Shown: one piece after another, positions 5,903-11,587 of the stretch
How positions within the stretch are numbered: the stretch's first letter is position 1
Layout: every line of letters begins with the position of its first letter
Origin: an uncultured Mollicutes bacterium
GTDB taxonomy: Bacteria > Bacillota_I > Bacilli_A > Acholeplasmatales > Anaeroplasmataceae
DNA: 11,587 nt
Direction: 5' to 3'
NCBI GenBank assembly: GCA_937905855.1
Contig: CALCWU010000250.1
Span: forward strand, 1-11,587
Made by a program: the position numbers and the translations under genes
Notes under the pieces: model-generated
Seen by the model: only the letters and a program-made list of their open reading frames with translations
What the model was told of the DNA's origin: nothing
Database searches by the model: none

Positions 5903-7733
5903 ATATCTATTATTTTTAGGCCTAATATTTTTTCTCTTTAGTTGTAGTGTGGATTCAAATTTAAACTTTTTAAATAGTGTTAGCAACAAATATAATGCTT
6001 TGGAAACACTTTCCTTTAATAACTATTTTGCCAATGCTATTGATAGGCCAATTTATAGTGATAATACATTTATATATAAAGAAAAGATTTATAAAATAGC
6101 TAACAATAAAATTAAATATGTAGGTAAGTTTACTGATACCTCTTATGACAATAATGTAACAAGTATTGAAGAATTGAAGACATATAATATTGGCGATACT
6201 ATTTATGTTAATGAAACTAGATGCGCTTATTTAATTACTAATGTTAATAAAGGAGCAGATATTCAGATAGCAGAGGAGTTATATGCTACACCGCTAATTA
6301 ATAATGGCGTAGTAAGCTTAAGAGTATTTGGTAAATATGATGATTATTCTATTATTTTAAATAATCTATTTAAGAACATTAATGCTTATAAGATAAGCAC
6401 CTTAGAGCTTGATGGTAATTTAATTTGCAAAAATTATATTGATTTTAGTTGTATTAGTGATTTGACTATTTTGGCCCATAATGCTAAATTAATTGTTGAT
6501 GATTCTTATGCTGATGATAATTATCATGAATTCTTTTTTAATATTTATGGCGCCAGCAATATTATGATATCAAAGATGTCATTTAATTATCAGATGACAA
6601 GAAGTATTAATGGCATTAAAACAATGCTTGGAGTCCATAAAAGTAAAGGTTTAGAATTTGTTGATTGTAGCTTTGACATTTCCTCATCAGTACAAAATAA
6701 TAGTGAATATACTAATATGGATTTATATACTAATTGGGAAAATGTAATAATTAATAATTGCACATTTAATAATTTATGTGATAGTGAGGCTGGAGGATCA
6801 CTATGGATTCGTGATTTTCATGGACTTGGCAGTAAAGATTGCAAAGTATTGAATTCTCATTTTTATAAAATTGCTCATGATGAGATGATTGCGGTATTTA
6901 TGGGAATTATTTCTAATGTGTTAATAAAAAATAATGAATTTCTTGTTCCTGATGATGGAGTATCATCAAGTGTAATGAATTTTACCTTAGGGACAGGTAG
7001 TAATCATAAAAATATCAGTTTTATTGGCAACAAGGTTGACGCTTGCTCAACTGGTGGATTGATATGGGCTAAGGGAGAAAATGTTATTATCAAGGATAAT
7101 AATTTAAATGTTCATTTAAGCAAAAAAGGAACAGGAAGCTTTAGAGCTATAGAAGGTAGTATTAATAATATTAAGGAATTTTCTAATAATACAATTAATA
7201 TTGATTCATTATTAGATACATATGATTTTCAAGTACACATTTTACACAACATTGATATTGTTAAAAATAATAAGATTAATGTTAATATGAAGGTAACTGA
7301 TGTTTTACTAGGAATAGATGAAGTAGAAGATAATGAAATTAATCTTTCAATGGCTAGTGAATTTGTTTTTTATAATATTGACACAAATGTTTGTAATAAT
7401 ATTGTTAATATCAATAATAAAATCAATGCCATTTTTAGATATTATGGTAAGGATTTAGAAAATAGTGTTTCAATAAAAAATAATGAAATTAATTATAATT
7501 ATGAAGAGAATATTAATGAAAACTCAACATTTATTATGCTTAATGATTTAAAAATGAATAATTATATGGTTAATATAATTAATAATAAGCTTTATGCTAA
7601 AGGCTGTAATAAAAAGAGTAGATTTTTATTTTACGCTCCGGCTGATCTAAATCAATCATCTATTATAAAAGATAATGAGGTTAGTGGCTTTAATGAATCA
7701 AACAATTATTTTAAGAATTTTAATATAAACTAA
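5889..7733 (+). CDS. Lipoprotein with predicted right-handed beta-helix
   Basis: A 614-residue protein with a lipoprotein signal peptide: positive start MKRNK, hydrophobic core YLLFLGLIFFLF, and lipobox LFSC with the acylated Cys at residue 19. It should be anchored to the outer face of the membrane. After a region of about 150 residues with no recognised family, the rest (about 165-600) is dominated by short strands and Asn-rich turns (VIINNCTFNNL, VLIKNNEFLV, ISFIGNKVDA, VIIKDNNLNV). These recur about every 20-25 residues, as in the rungs of a parallel beta-helix of the pectate-lyase or tailspike type. No catalytic set of a named lyase or hydrolase was recognised, so a polysaccharide-binding or -cleaving role is inference. 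The start overlaps the GNAT stop, and AGGA sits about 10 nt before the ATG. Confidence 0.8.
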   Translation: MKRNKYLLFLGLIFFLFSCSVDSNLNFLNSVSNKYNALETLSFNNYFANAIDRPIYSDNTFIYKEKIYKIANNKIKYVGKFTDTSYDNNVTSIEELKTYNIGDTIYVNETRCAYLITNVNKGADIQIAEELYATPLINNGVVSLRVFGKYDDYSIILNNLFKNINAYKISTLELDGNLICKNYIDFSCISDLTILAHNAKLIVDDSYADDNYHEFFFNIYGASNIMISKMSFNYQMTRSINGIKTMLGVHKSKGLEFVDCSFDISSSVQNNSEYTNMDLYTNWENVIINNCTFNNLCDSEAGGSLWIRDFHGLGSKDCKVLNSHFYKIAHDEMIAVFMGIISNVLIKNNEFLVPDDGVSSSVMNFTLGTGSNHKNISFIGNKVDACSTGGLIWAKGENVIIKDNNLNVHLSKKGTGSFRAIEGSINNIKEFSNNTINIDSLLDTYDFQVHILHNIDIVKNNKINVNMKVTDVLLGIDEVEDNEINLSMASEFVFYNIDTNVCNNIVNINNKINAIFRYYGKDLENSVSIKNNEINYNYEENINENSTFIMLNDLKMNNYMVNIINNKLYAKGCNKKSRFLFYAPADLNQSSIIKDNEVSGFNESNNYFKNFNIN

Positions 7734-7769
7734 AAGCATCAGTAAATCAAACTGATGCTTTAATTTTTT
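7733..7769 (+). terminator. Intrinsic terminator between convergent genes
   Basis: A perfect 11-bp stem AAAGCATCAGT (7733-7743) and ACTGATGCTTT (7751-7761) with a seven-base loop is followed by six T at 7764-7769. It ends the lipoprotein operon and overlaps the last two bases of the minus-strand ATPase stop codon. On the minus strand only four T follow the stem, so termination there would be weaker. Confidence 0.9.
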
Positions 7770-9037
7770 AGGCAACCAATAGGTATCACAAAGACATTAT
7801 CGTTTCTTTTGTATCCATATTTTGTTCCAGTAATAATTATTTTCAAATCAGGCTTTCGTAGTTTACCTGATTCTATAATTAATTTTTCTAGTTTATTTAG
7901 ATTAGCAGCTCCATCTTCAATCTCCATACTTCCAAGTTTAAATTCGATAAGTGCATATCTTCCGTCATTCAGATGTAAGACACAGTCTGCTTCTAAACCT
8001 AAATTATCATGATAATAGGAAATTTCACCATCTAGTGCTTGTGAATATACCTTTAAATCTCTAATGCATAAAGTTTCAAAGATAAAACCAAATGTTTTTA
8101 AGTCTAAACTATATAGTTTAGGTGAACCACCAAGTGCGGCAACAGCAATTGAAGGATCAACGAATTCTCTTTTTCTGCCACTCCTCATAGCAGTTTTTGA
8201 TCGAATTTGTGGACACCATCCATATAAATCTTCAACAACATAAAGCTTTTCTAGTATTTCAATATAATCATTTAAAGTTTCCTCTGAAATGTTATTAGTT
8301 GCATTAACATCGTCAATAATATTTACCTTTTTGGCTAATGTTGATATATTTCTTGCATAACTTCTAATTACAGCACGCATTGTCTGTTGATTTCTTTTTA
8401 TTTTGTCAACGCTAAACATATCTCGAGTATATATTTGTTGAAAATAATCCTTAGGAATGGCAAGCTGTGCTTCTGTATCTTTCAACAAAATACTTTCAGG
8501 CCAACCACCTCTACAAGCGGCGAAGATTATATCATCAATTGTTAAATTAGATATACATCCTTTTTCTAATTGGTCTTTTCCATCAAATAGGTCCATTAAT
8601 GACACAGAACCATTTGATTCTAAAGATTCGTAAAGACTCATAGGATACATTTTCATTGTTGAAATTCTACCAGTACCAGTATGCTTTGTTTCCTCAATTT
8701 TTGATGTTGAACCAGTTAAAATAAAATGACCTTGACCATGATGTTCATCGCAATATGATCTAACAGCGTCCCATAATGTTGGTGCATCTTGCCATTCATC
8801 TATTAATCTTGGCTGGTCTCCCTCCAATAGTGCCATAGGATTAATTTTTGCAGTATAGATTAAGCTTTCTTTATCTGGTTCTTTTTGAAGCATAATTTTA
8901 CTTTTTGCTTTTTGCTTTGCGGTTTCAGTTTTTCCACACCATTTTGGTCCTACTATATTAGTTGCTCCAAAAGCTCGTAGTTTTAGGTCTAATAAATCGT
9001 CTGCGATTCTTTTATAATAGATTTTGTTGTTCACCAT
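7760..9037 (-). CDS. AAA_14/DUF4143-type ATPase, GPKWCGKT subtype (ATPase 3)
   Basis: A 425-residue ATPase of a different AAA_14/DUF4143 subgroup from ATPases 1 and 2. Walker A is GPKWCGKT (30-37), Walker B RLIDEWQ (77-83, D80 and E81), sensor-1-like LTGS (107-110), and MKMYPMSLYESLES is at 128-141. The C-terminus shows FE (320-321), LEADC (E349, D351) and IEFKLGS (E365, K367), an intact PD-(D/E)XK-like set. It ends with the usual IPIGCL strand. The start ATG (plus 9035-9037) follows GGTGAT, with only two bases between. The next codon, GTG, would give more normal spacing, so the exact start is uncertain by one residue. It is transcribed alone from its own promoter, convergent with the lipoprotein operon and divergent from the Sel1 operon. 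The cellular role of the family is unknown. Confidence 0.9.
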   Translation of the reverse strand: MVNNKIYYKRIADDLLDLKLRAFGATNIVGPKWCGKTETAKQKAKSKIMLQKEPDKESLIYTAKINPMALLEGDQPRLIDEWQDAPTLWDAVRSYCDEHHGQGHFILTGSTSKIEETKHTGTGRISTMKMYPMSLYESLESNGSVSLMDLFDGKDQLEKGCISNLTIDDIIFAACRGGWPESILLKDTEAQLAIPKDYFQQIYTRDMFSVDKIKRNQQTMRAVIRSYARNISTLAKKVNIIDDVNATNNISEETLNDYIEILEKLYVVEDLYGWCPQIRSKTAMRSGRKREFVDPSIAVAALGGSPKLYSLDLKTFGFIFETLCIRDLKVYSQALDGEISYYHDNLGLEADCVLHLNDGRYALIEFKLGSMEIEDGAANLNKLEKLIIESGKLRKPDLKIIITGTKYGYKRNDNVFVIPIGCLKN

Positions 9038-9051
9038 ATATCACCATTTAT

Positions 9052-9080
9052 ATTTTAACTCAAAAAAAAACTATTTTCAA
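9052..9080 (-). promoter_or_regulatory. Sigma-A promoter of ATPase 3
   Basis: On the minus strand, TTGAAA (plus 9075-9080) is followed by a 17-bp spacer containing nine T and by TAAAAT (plus 9052-9057). The start codon is 14 bp past the -10, so the leader is only a few bases long. A-tract repeats abut the -35 on the upstream side. Confidence 0.65.
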
Positions 9081-9147
9081 TGATTTATTCGGCTTTTTTT
9101 TGATAATTTATTCGGCTTTTTTTTGATAATTTATTATGGCTTTTTTT
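9079..9147. repeat. Three 23-bp A-tract repeats upstream of the ATPase 3 promoter
   Basis: The plus-strand units are 9079-9101, 9102-9124 and 9125-9147, each exactly 23 bp: gataatttattcgg followed by T7-T8. Unit 3 has atgg for cgg and seven T, and unit 1 differs at its first few bases. Read on the minus strand they are A8-GCC-GAATAAATTATC units directly upstream of the -35. Runs of A spaced at about two helical turns are expected to curve DNA and can act as UP elements, but the same units could also be operators. Confidence 0.88.
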
Positions 9148-9221
9148 GATTGGATTAATTATTTAACGATTAGCTTGTAAAAATTATTATTTAGTTAAGG
9201 ATATTTGGTAGGCTCTTTTAC

Positions 9222-9250
9222 TTGTAATTTTAAATATTCTGAATTATAAT
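9222..9250 (+). promoter_or_regulatory. Sigma-A promoter of the Sel1 operon
   Basis: TTGTAA (9222-9227), a 17-bp spacer and a perfect TATAAT (9245-9250), 47 bp before the start codon at 9298. It diverges from the ATPase 3 promoter. The two -10 elements lie about 190 bp apart with the A-tract repeats between. Confidence 0.6.
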
Positions 9251-9297
9251 AAAAATTGTTATTAAGGCTTTTAAAAATTAAATAATAGAGGTAGAAA

Positions 9298-9789
9298 ATG
9301 AATACTTTAACAAGAGATGAAATTAAGGAAAGAATTAAGAAAAGAACAGTAGATGATGATGTTCTTAAGGCAATAAATAATTATTTAAATACGGATGATT
9401 TGGAATTTGTTTTATATATTGGAATAAATTATTATTCGGGTAATGGTCTGCCTAAAAATCAAAAGCTTGCCTTTAAATTTTTTAAATTTGCAGCTGATGC
9501 TTCATTTTCTAGAGCTATTCCCTTTGTTGCATATTGCTATCGTTATGGTCATGGTGTTGATGAGGATTATAAGCTTGCACTAGATTGGTATAAAAAAGGG
9601 TCTGAACTTGGAAATACGAGCTGTATGTGTAAATTAGCTGAGGAATATCTTTTAGGCGATATTGTAGAGGTTGATGTAAAAGCTGCTAAAATGTGGTATG
9701 AGAAAGGCGCAAGCCTAGGTGATGGTAGCTGCATAAGAGCTTTAAATAAATATCATTGGAGTGATGAATATGACGATAAAGATAAATGA
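9298..9789 (+). CDS. Sel1-like repeat protein
   Basis: A 163-residue, probably cytosolic protein starting at ATG 9298 behind AGAGGTAG (9287-9294). After a charged N-terminal helix (about 1-33) it contains three Sel1-like repeats, at about 36-69, 72-105 and 108-141. Each has the alpha-alpha pattern AxxxG..Y..G.Gv..d...A..wy..aa..g, as in YGHGVDEDYKLALDWYKKGSELG. Sel1 repeats form TPR-like superhelices that bind partner proteins and have no catalytic activity themselves. The last 20 nt overlap the next gene, so co-translation with the 458-residue protein is likely. That protein is the obvious candidate partner, although this is inferred from position only. The acidic tail (DEYDDKDK) partly reflects the overlap. 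Confidence 0.88.
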   Translation: MNTLTRDEIKERIKKRTVDDDVLKAINNYLNTDDLEFVLYIGINYYSGNGLPKNQKLAFKFFKFAADASFSRAIPFVAYCYRYGHGVDEDYKLALDWYKKGSELGNTSCMCKLAEEYLLGDIVEVDVKAAKMWYEKGASLGDGSCIRALNKYHWSDEYDDKDK

Positions 9790-11146
9790 TTTAGAATATG
9801 AGCTAAAGGAGCAAAATGATAAGCTTTTTATTAGCAATAGTGAATTAGAAAGATTTGCCAAAAATATTAATTTGCTTATAAAATATAAGCTTATGGATTT
9901 AAAAATAGATGGTTTAATTGATGATGAAACTAAAATTACACTTGATGATGTTACTTATTATGATATTAATTTAGTGCTTTTAATGCTTAAAAATAATAAT
10001 GAGCTAATTAAAGAAATTATTTCTGCTATTCCGGATAAGAAATATATTTGGGAATATATTATTGATTCTCTTGATCAATATGAAGCTAAAAAGAATATTG
10101 ATTATATTTATAATTATATTGATTTATTTGAAAGCTTTTATGAGGTAAGTGAAAATCATTCATATTGCTATCGTACGACATATTATACCTATCAGGATGC
10201 TAAATATTATTTAAAGCTTTTAGCTAATGTTAAAAAAATGATTAATGATGAGAAAAAGCCTAAAAGATCTACTAAGGATAAACCATTTTATTATTTTGAG
10301 GTTGATGATAGCTTAAGAATTTTATCTAAGGATTTTGGAGTTTTAAGGGAAGATGTTGATTTTAAAAAGATAATTGAAAATGCTTATCCTGATATTGAAC
10401 GACCAACGCTTGCTCAAAGTGCGGCAAGCCTTCTATATACAATAATTATGGAAAAGCCCTTTGTTGCATATAATTATGAAGCCGCTGCTATAATGACCTT
10501 AGATTATTTAGATTTAAATAATGCTATTTATAGACGTGATAAGAGTGAAAATTTTATTAATCCTCATTTGACATTAAATGTTAGTTCAAGTGATTTAATG
10601 TATGCAATTAAGCTAGTAGAGGATAATAAAAGAAAGAAAAAGGCTGATGTTATTAAGAAAATTGTTCCTTTATTTGGTATGAAAAAGATTTCTTATGACT
10701 ATGAAAAAAAGCAAAAGCTTGCCAAACTATTAGAAAATCCTACAAAGGATGAAATATATCGTTATATTGTTTATTTCACCGAGCATTATCATGGTTATCA
10801 GGGCTATTATGAATATTATAAGGGTGATAGTATTGTATATAAAATCCATTATCATGGTGAATATACTAATTTAAAGTTCAATATTCTTAAAAGTATGGAT
10901 AGTCAGGACACTTTGGTTTTTGATTGCGAGGCTCATGCCTATACTGAGGGACCTACAGATTTATTGCATCGTGCAAAGGTTACGGCTTTGATTTATGAAG
11001 AAATTAAAAGAAGAAGCTATGATGATATTTTAAATGATTATTTTAAGGAATTAAAAATGGATCTTAAAAAGCTTTATGATCCAAGCATTAAGATTGAATT
11101 TAACCTAAAGTGGGATTATGAAATGGATCCTGATTATGAATGGTGA
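9770..11146 (+). CDS. Unrecognised 458-residue protein coupled to the Sel1 gene
   Basis: I do not recognise this family. The start ATG 9770 is chosen because GGAGTGAT (9758-9765) ends four bases before it, ideal spacing. The in-frame GTG 9761 and ATG 9764 lie within or beside that site. The protein has no signal peptide or membrane segment and is rich in Lys, Asp, Glu and Tyr. The N-terminal half looks helical (SELERFAKNINLLIKYKLMDL, then LLMLKNNNELIKEIISAI). Near residues 335-370 there is an unusual His/Tyr-rich strand region (EHYHGYQGYYEYYKG, then KIHYHGEYTNLKFNIL), followed by VFDCEAHAYTEG, a long helix and an acidic aromatic end (WDYEMDPDYEW). The 20-nt overlap with the Sel1 gene argues for a joint function. 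No enzyme motif could be assigned. Confidence 0.8.
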   Translation: MTIKINDLEYELKEQNDKLFISNSELERFAKNINLLIKYKLMDLKIDGLIDDETKITLDDVTYYDINLVLLMLKNNNELIKEIISAIPDKKYIWEYIIDSLDQYEAKKNIDYIYNYIDLFESFYEVSENHSYCYRTTYYTYQDAKYYLKLLANVKKMINDEKKPKRSTKDKPFYYFEVDDSLRILSKDFGVLREDVDFKKIIENAYPDIERPTLAQSAASLLYTIIMEKPFVAYNYEAAAIMTLDYLDLNNAIYRRDKSENFINPHLTLNVSSSDLMYAIKLVEDNKRKKKADVIKKIVPLFGMKKISYDYEKKQKLAKLLENPTKDEIYRYIVYFTEHYHGYQGYYEYYKGDSIVYKIHYHGEYTNLKFNILKSMDSQDTLVFDCEAHAYTEGPTDLLHRAKVTALIYEEIKRRSYDDILNDYFKELKMDLKKLYDPSIKIEFNLKWDYEMDPDYEW

Positions 11147-11177
11147 TATTTGATATTTTTTAAAATAATTGGCAAAG

Positions 11178-11205
11178 TATCAATCTTTTGTGGTAAAGAT
11201 TGATA
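11178..11205. repeat. Perfect 11-bp inverted repeat upstream of ATPase 4
   Basis: TATCAATCTTT (11178-11188) and AAAGATTGATA (11195-11205) form a perfect inverted repeat around TGTGGT. No T-run follows on the plus strand, so it is not a normal terminator. The motif ATTGATA within the right arm recurs at the promoter -35 (11233-11239), which suggests an operator. It could alternatively be the folded 3' end of the upstream transcript. Confidence 0.75.
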
Positions 11206-11243
11206 GTATACTATTAATATTATGGTATAAATATTGATAGTAT
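11199..11243 (+). repeat. 11-bp direct repeat, 34-bp period, overlapping the ATPase 4 promoter
   Basis: ATTGATAGTAT is identical at 11199-11209 and 11233-11243. The second copy contains the -35 hexamer TTGATA. An inverted ATTGATA is at 11178-11184, giving three copies in all. Binding by a regulator is inference. Confidence 0.6.
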
Positions 11244-11262
11244 GTGTGTTTTTTGATATAAT
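11234..11262 (+). promoter_or_regulatory. Sigma-A promoter of ATPase 4
   Basis: TTGATA (11234-11239), a 17-bp spacer with a TG-rich middle, and a perfect TATAAT (11257-11262). The start codon at 11281 is 18 bp past the -10, with GGAGATGAT (11269-11277) as Shine-Dalgarno, so the leader is very short. Confidence 0.75.
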
Positions 11263-11280
11263 ATAGTTGGAGATGATAAT

Positions 11281-11587
11281 ATGGTATTGTTTACAGAAGA
11301 AAATATTATTGATTTACTATATTCATATAATCCATGGTGGCGTACAGGAGTTGTTCAAAAAGAATTTGACAAAAAAATGAAAAGAACAACTTATTATGAA
11401 GCTAATAAAATTTTTAACAATTCAGAAATTAGAAGAACTGTTTTATTGAGTGGAGCAAGAAGAACTGGTAAAACAACAATTATGTACCAAACTATTTCTA
11501 GTTTATTAAAAAACAATGTTTCCGCTAAGAATATTTTGTTTATTTCTTTTGATCATCCATTGTTGAAAATGTGTAATATTAATAATG
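11281..11587 (+). CDS. AAA_14-type ATPase, N-terminal part (ATPase 4, cut by window end)
   Basis: The first 102 residues of an ATPase that runs off the window. The start ATG 11281 follows GGAGATGAT. An N-terminal helix with YNPWWRTG (16-23) is followed by a linker. Walker A is GARRTGKT (58-65) preceded by the strand RRTVLLS (51-57), and a second strand ILFISFDHP (85-93) fits the start of the next P-loop strand. The NPWW opening and SGARRTGKTT loop are typical of a longer AAA_14/DUF4143 subgroup, different from the three others here. Walker B and the C-terminal domain lie outside the window, so the family call is less certain than for the other three. The cellular role is unknown. Confidence 0.78.
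   Translation, partial: MVLFTEENIIDLLYSYNPWWRTGVVQKEFDKKMKRTTYYEANKIFNNSEIRRTVLLSGARRTGKTTIMYQTISSLLKNNVSAKNILFISFDHPLLKMCNINN

Noticed and set aside
7809..8012. Open frame on the plus strand inside ATPase 3
   Set aside because: It lies antisense to the DUF4143 region of the minus-strand ATPase, whose E-x-D and E-x-K motifs are clear. It has no independent start signal.
9761..9769. GTG 9761 as start of the 458-residue protein
   Set aside because: This codon overlaps the Shine-Dalgarno GGAGTGAT, whose spacing points to ATG 9770.
11178..11210. Intrinsic terminator of the Sel1 operon
   Set aside because: The stem is perfect, but no T-run follows on the plus strand, and its ATTGATA motif is repeated at the next promoter, so an operator is more likely.
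1..11587. Mycoplasma-type code with TGA as tryptophan
   Set aside because: TGA ends the ATPase 2 gene and the 458-residue gene at natural family ends, and Trp is encoded by TGG throughout.

Overview
The window is very AT-rich and looks like a low-GC Gram-positive chromosome: Bacilli/Clostridia or an uncultured Erysipelotrichia- or RF39-like gut lineage. Promoters are strong sigma-A type (TTGAAA or TTGACA, 17-bp spacer, TATAAT). Shine-Dalgarno sites resemble GAGGTGAT, and one putative mepA-type (guanidine-IV) riboswitch is of a kind known from Clostridia/Bacilli. TGA serves as a stop (4152 and 9770 genes) and Trp is written TGG, so the standard bacterial code applies rather than the mycoplasma code. 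No rRNA, tRNA, CRISPR array or transposase is seen. The species call is inference only.

Layout: (1) 1-1490, an AAA_14/DUF4143 ATPase behind its own promoter. (2) 1501-3972, a wrecked locus. It has an intact sigma-A promoter, a putative guanidine-IV riboswitch with terminator, a MATE efflux gene broken by a one-base frameshift in a T7 run, and then an abrupt out-of-frame switch near 2260 into the 3' half of a DUF4011/DUF3320-type superfamily-1 helicase with a nuclease-like domain. A terminator follows at 3977-4015. (3) 4028-5498, three 33-bp tandem repeats run into the promoter of a second AAA_14/DUF4143 ATPase. (4) 5595-7761, a two-gene operon of a mini-GNAT acetyltransferase overlapping a beta-helix lipoprotein, ending in a strong terminator. 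(5) 7760-9037 on the minus strand, a third AAA_14/DUF4143 ATPase whose promoter lies beside three A-tract repeats. (6) 9222-11146, an operon of a Sel1-repeat protein overlapping an unrecognised 458-residue protein. (7) 11178-11587, repeats, a promoter and the first 102 residues of a fourth ATPase of the same broad class, cut by the window end.

The main theme is four divergent, non-tandem AAA_14-type ATPases within 11.6 kb, each apparently with its own promoter, and each promoter carrying or adjoining short direct repeats. Two of the promoters share a TTGAAAAAGT-like core at exactly 33-bp spacing. This suggests individually regulated members of an expanded family of unknown function. Nothing in the sequence proves that the genes act together, and no complete known defence system is recognisable.
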